Shown piece after piece: positions 1-7,862 of a stretch of DNA of 17,005 bases. The first letter of the stretch is position 1; each line of letters begins with the position of its first letter. The stretch is taken from contig JAXGTD010000092.1 of assembly GCA_040775095.1 (NCBI GenBank), positions 1-17,005 on the forward strand, read 5' to 3'. The notes under the pieces are model-generated. The model was not told the origin of the DNA. It made no database searches and saw nothing but the letters and a program-made list of their open reading frames with translations. The stretch is from JAXGTD01 sp040775095 (lineage in GTDB: Bacteria; Pseudomonadota; Gammaproteobacteria; Chromatiales; Chromatiaceae). Both the position numbers and the translations under genes were made by a program.

Positions 1-110
<110 letters not shown>

Positions 111-271
111 ACAGATCGACCCTCGGACTTGGACCCGCGCTCGGCCAGCGCTCCGTTCGGGCACACCCCCGGGTCCGCGTCATCCGCCCCCAGAACCGCT
201 GACGTCGGTCCCCTGCACGCTCTGTCACGGACCGCCCGCCGCCCTGGGTACAACCAACACCACGGCACCGC
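111..271. other. Non-coding leader before the PqiA-like gene
   Basis: This is ordinary GC-rich sequence between the low-complexity edge and the first gene. The open frames that cross it are shadows of the gene starting at 272 or run out of the poly-G block. It presumably carries the promoter of the PqiA-like gene, but I could not identify convincing -35/-10 elements or a strong ribosome-binding site. Confidence 0.45.
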
Positions 272-1567
272 ATGTCTCCCACCGCCGCAAGGCTCGCCAC
301 CGCCCTGACCGCCGCCGCGCTGCTGTTTGCCGCCGCACTCCTGGCCCTGCAGCTGATCGGCGACCTGCGTCAGTTACAGCGCATGCAGGGCGATCTTGCC
401 GAGATCAACGGCGTCCAGTATGGCCTGCTCAACGCCGAGGTGTGGGTGGAGCAGATCTCGACCATCCTCGAGCGGCGGATCGACGGCTTCGAGGTCACCG
501 AGACCAACCGCCCACAGCTCAAGCAGAACATCGAGGTCGTGCTCGACCGGCTGTTGGTCGAGGTGGAAGGCTATCTGCACCGGCGCAACGCGGGCGGCGA
601 CAACTGGCTCCAACGCGTGCGCGGCAGCCTGCAGCAGGGCGTCCAGGACCTGGTGCTCGACTTCGATGAGCTGCGCGCGCAGGTGCCCACCTACGCCAAC
701 GCCGTCCTCGACGAGCTGAACCGCCCGGCCACCCGGGACGACATCAAGCGGCAGGTCCTCGCGATGGTCCGCAACGCGGCCGACGCCACCTTCACACGGC
801 TCGACACCAGCCGTTTCGAACGGGCACTCGCCGCCCATGATTGCCACTCCGCGCCGGAGTGCACCGACCTGCTTCGCGGGCGACTCGCGGTGGAGCAGCC
901 GCGGGCCGTGCGCACCGCACTCACCCTTCTCGCGTTGGTCACGGCCCTCTTCGCCCTGACCCTTGCCAGGCGTCGGCTTCCACCGGAGACCATGTCGATG
1001 CTGACCGTGGCGACGCTGATCCTGCTCGCGACAGGGGTGCTCACCCCGATGATCGAGGTGGAGGCGCGCATCAGCGAGCTGCGCTTTGCGCTGCTCGGGT
1101 CACCAGTGCGCTTCAGCGACCAGGTACTCTATTTCCAGAGCAAGAGCATCATCGATGTGGTTCGCATCCTGGCAGAGACAGGCAAGGCCGACATGCTCCT
1201 GGTCGCCGTGCTGATCACCCTCTTCAGTGTCTTGTTCCCCGCCCTGAAGGTGATCGCGAGCTTCCTCTACTATTACGATTTCCATGGGCTGCGCGGCAAC
1301 GCCTGGGTCTGTTTCTTCGCGTTGCGTTCGGGCAAATGGTCGATGGCCGACGTCCTCGTGGTCGCGATGTTCATGGCCTACATCGGTTTCAGCGGCCTGG
1401 TCTCGAGCCAGCTCTCGGGGATTGCCCGCAGCAGCCGCGCCGTCGAGGTGATCACCACCGACGGCACCGCATTGCAGATCGGCTTTTTCATGTTCCTCGC
1501 CTTCGTGCTGGCCAGTCTGGTGTTGTCCTCGCGGCTGGAGTCGGCGCTTGGGCGACAGACATCCTGA
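272..1567 (+). CDS. PqiA-domain integral membrane protein with N-terminal periplasmic-type extension
   Basis: The 431-residue protein has a first hydrophobic segment at about residues 9-30. A long, mostly helical hydrophilic region follows (31-210), then five more hydrophobic segments near 212-231, 241-261, 305-331, 355-378 and 400-421. The C-terminal half resembles the paraquat-inducible protein A fold, with the characteristic LFPALK at 321-326 and GKWSMADV at 354-361. PqiA-type proteins are inner-membrane partners of MCE-domain (PqiB/YebT) systems that link inner and outer membranes. No MCE gene follows here, so the protein is an orphan in this window. The helical extension is not part of canonical PqiA and contains two cysteines (C191, C197). 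The ATG at 272 is the first that includes the whole signal-like helix. The family call is by motif; the function is unknown. Confidence 0.8.
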   Translation: MSPTAARLATALTAAALLFAAALLALQLIGDLRQLQRMQGDLAEINGVQYGLLNAEVWVEQISTILERRIDGFEVTETNRPQLKQNIEVVLDRLLVEVEGYLHRRNAGGDNWLQRVRGSLQQGVQDLVLDFDELRAQVPTYANAVLDELNRPATRDDIKRQVLAMVRNAADATFTRLDTSRFERALAAHDCHSAPECTDLLRGRLAVEQPRAVRTALTLLALVTALFALTLARRRLPPETMSMLTVATLILLATGVLTPMIEVEARISELRFALLGSPVRFSDQVLYFQSKSIIDVVRILAETGKADMLLVAVLITLFSVLFPALKVIASFLYYYDFHGLRGNAWVCFFALRSGKWSMADVLVVAMFMAYIGFSGLVSSQLSGIARSSRAVEVITTDGTALQIGFFMFLAFVLASLVLSSRLESALGRQTS

Positions 1568-1621
1568 ATCCCACGTGACCGCATCACTCACCGGCGCTTT
1601 GGCATCCTACCCGCGGCGAGC

Positions 1622-1635
1622 GGCGCCGCGGCGCC
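1622..1635. repeat. 14-bp perfect palindrome between PqiA-like gene and murU
   Basis: The 111-bp gap between the two genes contains GGCGCCGCGGCGCC, a perfect self-complementary 14-mer. It has no following T tract, so it is not a classical Rho-independent terminator. In DNA of this GC content it could be a chance palindrome, a weak hairpin in a read-through transcript, or a protein site. Confidence 0.4.
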
Positions 1636-1678
1636 GGGCATCCGGACCCCGCGTCAACGAGCACAAGCGCACCGCATC

Positions 1679-2368
1679 ATGAAAGCCATGATCCTGGCCG
1701 CCGGGCGCGGCAACCGGATGCGGCCCCTGACGGACACCACGCCCAAGCCGCTGCTGCAGGCGGGTGGCACGACCCTGATCGGGCATCAGATCCAGCGGCT
1801 GGCCGCCGCCGGGATCCGCGATCTCGTCATCAACCATGCCCATCTTGGCGCCCAAATTGAGCGCGCCCTGGGCGACGGCACCGCCGATGGGGTGCGCATC
1901 CGTTATTCACCGGAGGGCGAAGGCCGCGCGCTGGAGACCGGCGGGGGCATCTTCCGGGCCCTCCCGCTTCTCGCTCCGGGGCCTTTCCTGGTGGTCAACG
2001 GCGACATCTGGTGCGACCTCGATTACGCCGCTTTGCAGATCGGCGACGCGGACCTCGCCCATCTGGTTCTGGTGGACAACCCCGCGCATCATCCGGCCGG
2101 AGACTTCACCCTCGTCGAGGGCCGCGTCCGGCGTGAGGGCTCGCCGCGGTTGACCTTTGCCGGCATTGGCATCTACCGCCCGTCGCTGTTTGCCGACTGT
2201 GCCCCCGGGGCGTTTCCGCTGGCGCCGCTGCTCACGCACGCCATCGGGCGTGGGCTCGTCGGCGGCACGCATCATGCCGGCCAGTGGATCGATATCGGCA
2301 CCCCGGAGCGCCTGCAGGCGCTCGATCGTCACCTGCGAGAACGGGCACTGAAGGGGAAATCCGCCTAA
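1679..2368 (+). CDS. murU: N-acetylmuramate alpha-1-phosphate uridylyltransferase (MurU)
   Basis: This 229-residue cytoplasmic sugar-nucleotidyltransferase has the family's usual length. The N-terminal signature LAAGRGNRMRPLT (residues 6-18) is followed by PKPLL with K23. ETGGG lies at 86-90 and the metal-binding VVNGDIW around D109, with GQWIDIGTPERL near the C-terminus. MurU transfers UMP from UTP to MurNAc-alpha-1-P, giving UDP-MurNAc in the fosfomycin-bypassing peptidoglycan recycling route. The kinase AmgK, which makes its substrate and is usually encoded next door, is not in this window; the upstream neighbour is the PqiA-like gene. The ATG at 1679 is preferred, with another in-frame ATG three codons later. 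No strong Shine-Dalgarno is visible. Related mannose-1-phosphate guanylyltransferases are the main alternative, but length and motif details favour MurU. Confidence 0.85.
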   Translation: MKAMILAAGRGNRMRPLTDTTPKPLLQAGGTTLIGHQIQRLAAAGIRDLVINHAHLGAQIERALGDGTADGVRIRYSPEGEGRALETGGGIFRALPLLAPGPFLVVNGDIWCDLDYAALQIGDADLAHLVLVDNPAHHPAGDFTLVEGRVRREGSPRLTFAGIGIYRPSLFADCAPGAFPLAPLLTHAIGRGLVGGTHHAGQWIDIGTPERLQALDRHLRERALKGKSA

Positions 2369-2449
2369 ACTCCAGGCATTGCTCCGCGGCGGATGCCGGC
2401 AACCTGGTCCGCGCGCAGACCGACAAGCCACGCGACAGCGAGCCGCCAC

Positions 2450-3886
2450 ATGGGCCAGGACATCGCCGAGAGCCTCTTCACCCCACAGGACTTCGCCGAG
2501 TTCGAGGCACGCCTGAGAGACGAGACGGACCTGCTGGGACAGTGGTTCGACGAGGGCCGCTTCGCCGACACCCCCAAGTCCGGCGGGTTCGAGCTGGAGG
2601 CCTGGCTGGTCGGCCCGCATATGGCCCCCGCCCCCGTCATCGACGCCCTGTTGGAGCGCGCCGCCGACCCGCTGCTCGTCGCCGAGCTGGCGCGCTTCAA
2701 CGTCGAGCTCAACGGTACACCGCAACGGCTGCACGGCGATGCGCTGAGCCAACTGGCCGCGGAGCTGACGGGCACCCTCGCGCACTGCGGGGCTGCCGCC
2801 GCCGAGCTCAACGCGCGCATCCTCACCGTCGGTATCCTGCCCACGGTGCGCCCGGAACACCTGGTGGTCGACCAGATGACGCCGCGCGAGCGCTTCCGGG
2901 CCCTCAATACACAGATCCTGCGTCTGCGCGATGGACGCCCGATCCAACTCGCGATCTTCGGCGAGCAGGCGCTGCGCATCGAACAGCAGGATGTGATGCT
3001 GGAGGCCGCCGCCACCTCGTTCCAGATCCATCTCAAGGTCAATGCCGCCGAATCGGCACGGGTCTTCAACGCATCCAAGATCCTGTCGGCTCCGATGGTC
3101 GCCGTCGCGGCCAATTCGCCATTCCTGTTTGGTCGCGAGCTCTGGTGCGAGACCCGCATCCCCTTGTTCGAGCAGGCCGTGTCGGTCGGTGGGGCAGCAC
3201 TGCAGGAACGGGTTGGCTTCGGCGTGCGCTATGCCCACCGATCGGTGATGGAGTGCTTCCGGGCCAATCGCTCTCGCTACCCGGTGCTGCTGCCACATCT
3301 GATGGACGAGCCGATCGAGCGCATGGCCCATCTTCGGTTGCACAATGGTACGATCTGGCGCTGGAACCGCCCGCTGATCGGCTTCGACGCGGCCAAACCG
3401 GGCCTGGCAGCGAGACCGCACCTGCGCATCGAGCACCGGGTTGCGGCCTCGGGGCCATCGGTGATCGACAATGTCGCCAATGCGGCCTTCTACTTCGGTG
3501 CCGTGCAGGCCCTGAGCAGCGCGGCGGAACCACCCGAGGCGCAGATCTCCTTCCCGCAGGCCCGCGCTAACTTCTACCTGGCGGCCCAGTACGGTCTCAA
3601 CACGGAGGTCCCCTGGAACCGCGCCGGGCGTATCCAGCTCGACCGGGTGATTCTCGAGCAGCTGCTGCCGCAGGCCCGTGCAGGCCTCGGCGCACTGGGC
3701 ATCGACCGCGCGGAGATCGACTACTGGACCGGCATCATCGAGCAGCGCACCCGTACGCGGCGCACGGGCGCGGCCTGGCAACGCGCATGGGTCGCGCGCT
3801 TCGGACCGGATATGGCGCGGCTCACCGAGGCCTATCTCGCCCACCAGGCAAGCGGCCAACCCGTGCACACCTGGACCCTGGACTGA
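2450..3886 (+). CDS. Glutamate--cysteine ligase, GCS2 family
   Basis: From the ATG at 2450 the protein has 478 residues. An upstream in-frame start at 2393 would add 19 low-complexity residues and is not preferred. The protein matches the long gammaproteobacterial GCS2-type (GshA/YbdK-like) carboxylate-amine ligases. The acidic GGFELEAWL segment (45-53, E48 and E50) and ARFNVELNGT (81-90) look like the metal/ATP-binding strands, and a FQIHLKVN stretch is also present. Family members make gamma-glutamyl amide bonds with ATP, classically gamma-glutamylcysteine, the first step of glutathione synthesis. Many GCS2 relatives have unproven substrates. The gene lies 81 bp after murU and 59 bp before the zinc hydrolase, all on one strand, so co-transcription is plausible. 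The family is clear; the exact acceptor amine is not. Confidence 0.8.
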   Translation: MGQDIAESLFTPQDFAEFEARLRDETDLLGQWFDEGRFADTPKSGGFELEAWLVGPHMAPAPVIDALLERAADPLLVAELARFNVELNGTPQRLHGDALSQLAAELTGTLAHCGAAAAELNARILTVGILPTVRPEHLVVDQMTPRERFRALNTQILRLRDGRPIQLAIFGEQALRIEQQDVMLEAAATSFQIHLKVNAAESARVFNASKILSAPMVAVAANSPFLFGRELWCETRIPLFEQAVSVGGAALQERVGFGVRYAHRSVMECFRANRSRYPVLLPHLMDEPIERMAHLRLHNGTIWRWNRPLIGFDAAKPGLAARPHLRIEHRVAASGPSVIDNVANAAFYFGAVQALSSAAEPPEAQISFPQARANFYLAAQYGLNTEVPWNRAGRIQLDRVILEQLLPQARAGLGALGIDRAEIDYWTGIIEQRTRTRRTGAAWQRAWVARFGPDMARLTEAYLAHQASGQPVHTWTLD

Positions 3887-3945
3887 CGCATCCGCCCGAC
3901 AGGCCCGAGAGACCGACTTCCGCATTCCCGAACAGACCAAGACCT

Positions 3946-5013
3946 ATGAACGAGTACCCGACCGAGGCCGCCGCCCAACTGCTCCAGGAGCTCGACGATC
4001 TGCCGGAGGGGCTGCTGGGGTGCGAGAGTACCGAGTTGGAGGCCACCCTGGGCGCGCCCACGCTGATCCACCTGCCCGGCGATCGTCAGCCGGCACTGTT
4101 CGTCTCAGTGTTGATGCATGGCAACGAGACCGTCGGCTGGGAGGCCGTGCGCGAATGCCTGCAGGACCACCTCGCCCACCACGGCAAGTTGCGGCTGCCG
4201 CGCGCGTTGAGCCTGTTCATCGGCAATGTCGGCGCGGCCGCGAGCCGGGTGCGGCGTCTGCCCGGCCAGCCGGACTACAACCGCGTCTGGCCCGGTTCCG
4301 AGCTTCCGGTCACCACGGAGCACGCGTTGATGCAGCGGGTGGTCGACATCATGTCCCGGCGCGGTGCGTTCGCCAGCGTCGACCTGCACAACAACACGGG
4401 CTGCAATCCGCACTACGCGTGCGTCAACCGCATCGACAACCGTTTCCTGCATCTGGCCACGCTGTTCTCACGCACCGTGGTCTACTTCATCCGCCCACGC
4501 GGCGTGCAATCGCAGGCCATGGCGCGGCTGTGCCCGGCGGTCACGCTCGAGTGCGGCAAGGTCGGCGAACGCCACGGCGTCACCCATGCACGCGACTACA
4601 TCCACGCGTGCCTCCACCTTGCCGAGCTGCCGACACAGCCCGTGCCGGGCCACGATATCGATCTGTTTCACACCGTGGCCCAGGTCAAGATCCTCGACCA
4701 CGTCAGCTTCGCGTTCCCGCCCGGGGATGCTGACATCGTGTTGTCACCGGAGCTGGAACGGCTCAATTTCCTCGAGCTGCCGCGCGGCACCCCCTTAGCG
4801 CGGGTCAATCGTCTCGATGCGGTCGGACTCGACTGCCGGGACGAGTCGGGCCACGACGTGACCGCGCGCTACTTTGCCGTCGACGGGGGCGAGATCCGGC
4901 TGCGCCTTCCCATGATGCCGTCGATGCTCAGCACGAACGAGGCCGTCATTCGTCAGGACTGCCTGTGCTACCTGATGGAACGCTACAACAGCCACGTGCC
5001 GACACGCGATTGA
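3946..5013 (+). CDS. M14-family zinc hydrolase, succinylglutamate desuccinylase/aspartoacylase-like
   Basis: The 355-residue protein carries the expected catalytic set: zinc ligands in MHGNET (H58, E61), a third ligand in SVDLHNNTG (H148), and a candidate general base in LECGK (E202). This order and spacing match AstE and aspartoacylase. These cytoplasmic enzymes cleave N-acyl groups from amino acids such as N-succinylglutamate or N-acetylaspartate. No arginine-succinyltransferase (ast) genes are nearby, so a role in AST arginine catabolism is unsupported. The frame is open upstream to 3787, but that part overlaps the preceding gene. The ATG at 3946, 59 bp after that gene's stop, begins the natural N-terminus. 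Adjacency to the GCS2 ligase suggests a functional pair, which is inference. It converges with the next gene over a 32-bp gap. Confidence 0.8.
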   Translation: MNEYPTEAAAQLLQELDDLPEGLLGCESTELEATLGAPTLIHLPGDRQPALFVSVLMHGNETVGWEAVRECLQDHLAHHGKLRLPRALSLFIGNVGAAASRVRRLPGQPDYNRVWPGSELPVTTEHALMQRVVDIMSRRGAFASVDLHNNTGCNPHYACVNRIDNRFLHLATLFSRTVVYFIRPRGVQSQAMARLCPAVTLECGKVGERHGVTHARDYIHACLHLAELPTQPVPGHDIDLFHTVAQVKILDHVSFAFPPGDADIVLSPELERLNFLELPRGTPLARVNRLDAVGLDCRDESGHDVTARYFAVDGGEIRLRLPMMPSMLSTNEAVIRQDCLCYLMERYNSHVPTRD

Positions 5014-5045
5014 AGGCGCTGGCGCCAGATCGCCCGACGCGCACC

Positions 5046-5972
5046 TCACTGGGTATCCGCCCGCCGGTGGAGGTCATCGGCAAATGCGAGGATGCGATCG
5101 CCCATCGCGATGCGCGCCACCCAATGCGCCGGGATCGATTCGAGGCCGTAAAAGGCGCCGGCGATCTGGCCGTAGATGGCGCCCGTGGTATCGGCGTCGT
5201 CGCCCAGATTCACCGCCATGAGAGCGCCCTGCTCGAAGCTCTCCGAACGCGAGAAGGCCCAGAGCGCCGCTTCCAGGGACTCCACCACGTAGCCGGAACC
5301 GCGGATCCGCGGCGGTTCCTCGCGCAGGAACGAGCCGGACGCAACCTCCCCGATCTCGGGGCAGAGGGGCTCGCGCTCCCAGATGCCCGCAACCGGGGCA
5401 TAGTCCGGCTGCAACAATCCCGCCTTGGTCTCCCCCCTCAAGGCCCCCACCAGGATGCCGCCCAAGTACCGGCAGGCGTCCAAGCAGGTCAGCGCGCCGT
5501 GGGTCGTGCGCGAGCTCTCGCGCGAGCGCGCGATGGCCAGGCCGACGTCGGCCGCGAAATACATTGCAACCGGGGCCAGACGCATGATGCTGCCATTGCC
5601 GGCCGAACGTACATCGGTCGGGCCAGAGAATGGCTCGCCGGTCTGCTCGAACCGGGCCAAAGCCGCGGCGGTGGTCCCGCCGATGTCGAAACAGAGTCCA
5701 GTGGCGCTCAGGTAGCCCTCGTCGCGCCAGCGGACGAACCGGCGCATCTGATCAGCCGCGTCGAAGCCACCGCGGGCCAGCAGACTATCGGCCAAACACA
5801 GGGCCAGCGAGGTGTCGTCCGTCCACTGCCCGGGCTCAAGGCCAAAGGGGCCACCCCCGACCAGATCCGTCAGCGCCGTGAAGGTCCCGGGCGGCTTGAA
5901 CTCCAACGTCGTACCAAGCGCGTCCCCGACAGCCAGCCCCATCAGACAACCACGAAAGCGATCCAAATCCAT
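5046..5972 (-). CDS. ADP-ribosylglycohydrolase (DraG/ARH-type)
   Basis: From the ATG at 5972 the protein has 308 residues, normal for the family. The start is supported by AGGAG six bases upstream; the frame continues 46 codons further but encodes only Arg/Pro/Gly-rich noise. It shows the full ADP-ribosylhydrolase signature: GLAVGDALG (12-20), WTDDTS (50-55) supplying the N-terminal metal ligands, GNGSIMRLAPV (125-135), and the C-terminal NLGDDADTTGAIYGQ (255-269) whose aspartates complete the di-metal site. Such enzymes remove ADP-ribose from proteins or nucleic acids, or cleave related metabolites. DraG reactivates nitrogenase reductase, but neither DraT nor nif genes are in view, so that role is unsupported. 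The gene stands alone between convergent genes on its 3' side and a non-coding gap on its 5' side. Confidence 0.88.
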   Translation of the reverse strand: MDLDRFRGCLMGLAVGDALGTTLEFKPPGTFTALTDLVGGGPFGLEPGQWTDDTSLALCLADSLLARGGFDAADQMRRFVRWRDEGYLSATGLCFDIGGTTAAALARFEQTGEPFSGPTDVRSAGNGSIMRLAPVAMYFAADVGLAIARSRESSRTTHGALTCLDACRYLGGILVGALRGETKAGLLQPDYAPVAGIWEREPLCPEIGEVASGSFLREEPPRIRGSGYVVESLEAALWAFSRSESFEQGALMAVNLGDDADTTGAIYGQIAGAFYGLESIPAHWVARIAMGDRILAFADDLHRRADTQ

Positions 5973-5978
5973 ACCCTG

Positions 5979-5983
5979 CTCCT
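5979..5983 (-). promoter_or_regulatory. Ribosome-binding site of the ADP-ribosylglycohydrolase gene
   Basis: On the minus strand the sequence reads AGGAG followed by a 6-base spacer and the ATG at 5972. It decides the start against a frame that is open for 46 more codons upstream. Confidence 0.7.
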
Positions 5984-6109
5984 GTGATGAGATCCACCCC
6001 ACGGCCTGCCCCGTTGCGGGCCGCAAACAACAGCCCGGCCACGCCAAGCCCGCGCAACGCGTTCTTCTTCGCCGGCCGGAGGCGCCCTTGCGTGACGCGG
6101 GGGCACTCA

Positions 6110-6126
6110 CCCCGGTGTCACCGGGG
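6110..6126. repeat. Perfect inverted repeat downstream of the GNAT gene
   Basis: Eight-base arms CCCCGGTG and CACCGGGG flank a single central T. The element lies in the gap between the ADP-ribosylglycohydrolase start and the end of the acetyltransferase gene, about 85 bp past the latter's stop. There is no U tract on either strand. It could be a dyad operator or a weak hairpin that ends the minus-strand trio; the loop of one base argues against a simple RNA stem without fraying. Confidence 0.4.
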
Positions 6127-6211
6127 CCCGACCCTCACCGACACCACCACTGGCCGGAACGCCCTGAGAACAGATGCGTCCCTCCTCGGGCCAGGGTTTC
6201 GACTGGCCGCC

Positions 6212-6700
6212 TCACAGCTCGCTCTTTAGCTTATGGCCGCCGGCAATCGCGAAGCCCTCCCGCTCGTAGAACGCAAGCGTTCTGTCGAACGCCGGCAGCG
6301 GCGGCGTTGTCACCTCGAGCCGTTTCCAGCCCCGATCCGTACCGAACGACCTTGCCCGGGAGATGAGGCCGAACCCCACGCCTTTTGAGCGCCATTCCGG
6401 GCGAACAAAGAGCTCTGCTATGGTTCCGAAGGAGCCCTCGGCATAGAGAGCGTAGCTCTCATACAGCGAAACAAATCCGATCGCACCCTTCGATTCATCC
6501 AAGGCGACAAACACGAAATACTTATCGTCCCGCAGAAATTCAGTGAGCCTTGATATCGTTTCTTCCAGCTCAAAGTGGAAGGCATGAGATCCAATGGCAT
6601 CCGTGATCTCTGCCAGCAGATCCCCCAGCATTCCCGCAACCGATCTCGCATCGGCCGCGGACGCCTTTCGAATGCTGAATGCGCTCGTCAATGCGTTCAC
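6212..6700 (-). CDS. GNAT-family N-acetyltransferase
   Basis: The best model is a 162-residue protein. The acetyl-CoA-binding motif A is clear in AELFVRPEWRSKGVGFGL (95-112), with RSKGVG as the pyrophosphate loop. A C-terminal FYEREGF (144-150) is typical of the fold. The GNAT fold transfers acetyl groups to amines; the substrate cannot be read from sequence. The open frame extends upstream to a TTG at 6793, but that part lies inside the glycosylase gene and encodes out-of-frame sequence. A GTG at 6700, 13 bp after that gene's stop, fits better, though it has no good Shine-Dalgarno, so the start is uncertain. It is the last gene of a same-strand trio and may be translationally coupled to the glycosylase. 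Confidence 0.75.
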   Translation of the reverse strand: MNALTSAFSIRKASAADARSVAGMLGDLLAEITDAIGSHAFHFELEETISRLTEFLRDDKYFVFVALDESKGAIGFVSLYESYALYAEGSFGTIAELFVRPEWRSKGVGFGLISRARSFGTDRGWKRLEVTTPPLPAFDRTLAFYEREGFAIAGGHKLKSEL

Positions 6701-6713
6701 CCTGCTACCGCAC

Positions 6714-7316
6714 TCAGGGGACCTGCCGATGCGTTGCGCCTGCAACAATCTCGGTAACACGGGCGCGCAACAGCGGGAGCAAGTCTGCTTCAAACCACGG
6801 ATTCCTCCGCAACCAGATATTGTTGCGAGGAGACGGGTGCGGTAAGGGGACGATGTTCGGCCAGTGCTCCCGCCATGCCTGCACCGCGTCGGTCACCGAC
6901 GACCTGGCGCCGGGCAGATGATAGGCAAGCGCGTATCGACCGATCACCACCGTGAGCTCCAATTGCTTCAGGTGCGCCAGGAGCTGCTCACGCCAGGCCA
7001 CCGCACACTCCGCACGCGGCGGCAAATCACCTGATGCCCCCGACCCCGGATAGCAGAATCCCATGGGAAGGATGGCTACACAACCCGGGTCATAGAACAG
7101 AGCGGGGGACAGACCAAGCCATTCGCGGAGGCGATCCCCGCTCGCGTCCGCGAACGGGACACCCGACTCATGCACCCTTCGGCCGGGGGCCTGACCCGCC
7201 ACCAGAATGCGCGCCCGCGGGTCAAACTGCAGGATCGGACGCGGACCAAGCGGAAGCTGGTCCGCGCAAAGGGTACAGGCACGCACCCTATCGAGCAAAG
7301 CAGAGGCGGTCGTCAT
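6714..7316 (-). CDS. Uracil-DNA glycosylase superfamily protein
   Basis: The 200-residue protein, from the ATG at 7316, carries the superfamily's two active-site signatures: VAGQAPGRRVHESGVPF near residues 39-55 and LPHPSPRNN near 158-166. Four cysteines at C14, C17, C88 and C104 are spaced CxxC...C-x15-C, like the [4Fe-4S] ligands of family 4 glycosylases; an extra cysteine lies at C79. UDG-fold enzymes excise uracil or other deaminated bases at the start of base-excision repair. GQAPG instead of the GEAPG common in family 4, and a HPSPRN loop, make the exact subfamily uncertain. A TTG two codons upstream is an alternative start. The CopZ-like gene ends 66 bp upstream on the same strand. Confidence 0.75.
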   Translation of the reverse strand: MTTASALLDRVRACTLCADQLPLGPRPILQFDPRARILVAGQAPGRRVHESGVPFADASGDRLREWLGLSPALFYDPGCVAILPMGFCYPGSGASGDLPPRAECAVAWREQLLAHLKQLELTVVIGRYALAYHLPGARSSVTDAVQAWREHWPNIVPLPHPSPRNNIWLRRNPWFEADLLPLLRARVTEIVAGATHRQVP

Positions 7317-7382
7317 GGGCAATCAAACCCCCGACAGGAGCTGCAGTGAGCTTGGGCGACTGACGCGGCCGTTGAAAACCAT

Positions 7383-7805
7383 TCACTTGGGAAAGTCTTT
7401 TAAACAACAGCGCCCCGATGGGTTGCTCGTGTCGCATGAGCAAAGGGATCGCGCGGTCATTTCCTTTACAAACTCAACCAGCCCGGTGTCATTCTCGGCT
7501 GCAGCGAATGAAACACCAAAACAGTAACAGATCAATCCTTCCGGGTCTTTCTCCTTCACACCAACGCGTGTTCGAAGCCTGGACTTCACGATCAGCGAGT
7601 CGTCCTGGCCGAAAAAGACGACTTCGCAGCCCGGATCCGCACAGAAATAATAGCCTTGGTCGCCCAAGTCCGTTTTCCATGGCTCGGCCAGATGATGCAG
7701 AACCGTCTTGAGCCCAACGGCGCCATATACCTCCCCATTCACAGGGCAACGGTGCCGCTTCGGAGGGGTATGGCCGGGCGGCCCATGTCCACAACAATCA
7801 TTCAT
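7383..7805 (-). CDS. Stand-alone CopZ N-terminal-type Zn/[2Fe-2S] protein
   Basis: The 140-residue protein matches the N-terminal domain of Archaeoglobus-type CopZ, which carries one zinc and one [2Fe-2S] cluster. The zinc module is CPVNG (C20) plus YYFCADPGCEVVFF (C55, C60). The Bfd-like cluster module is LICYCFGVSF (C93, C95) with C122/C124 and C133/C134 near the C-terminus. The heavy-metal-associated domain that binds Cu(I) in full CopZ is absent, so a redox, iron or metal-sensing accessory role is more likely than copper chaperoning itself. The ATG at 7805 has GAGG eight bases upstream; starts at 7829 (ATG) and 7832 (GTG) are also in frame. No copper ATPase lies nearby. It heads the minus-strand trio with the glycosylase and acetyltransferase. 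Confidence 0.8.
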   Translation of the reverse strand: MNDCCGHGPPGHTPPKRHRCPVNGEVYGAVGLKTVLHHLAEPWKTDLGDQGYYFCADPGCEVVFFGQDDSLIVKSRLRTRVGVKEKDPEGLICYCFGVSFAAAENDTGLVEFVKEMTARSLCSCDTSNPSGRCCLKDFPK

Positions 7806-7862
7806 CTCGAAGTCCTCAACGACACCCATCACGAGGTAGAGTATGCCTCACGATACCAGTCC

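Noticed and set aside
1907..3940. A 677-codon minus-strand frame opposite murU and the GCS2 gene
   Set aside because: It is an antisense shadow of GC-rich coding sequence with no motifs, while the plus-strand genes carry clear family signatures.
3946..5013. Naming the M14 hydrolase AstE
   Set aside because: The fold and catalytic residues fit, but no arginine succinyltransferase pathway genes are nearby and the substrate cannot be told from aspartoacylase-like relatives.
5015..5026. GC-rich dyad in the 32-bp gap between convergent genes as a bidirectional terminator
   Set aside because: The arms are five bases with a two-base loop and no T tract, too weak to call.
5046..5972. Assigning the ADP-ribosylglycohydrolase as nitrogenase-regulating DraG
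   Set aside because: No draT or nif gene is present, and the family has many other members with different targets.
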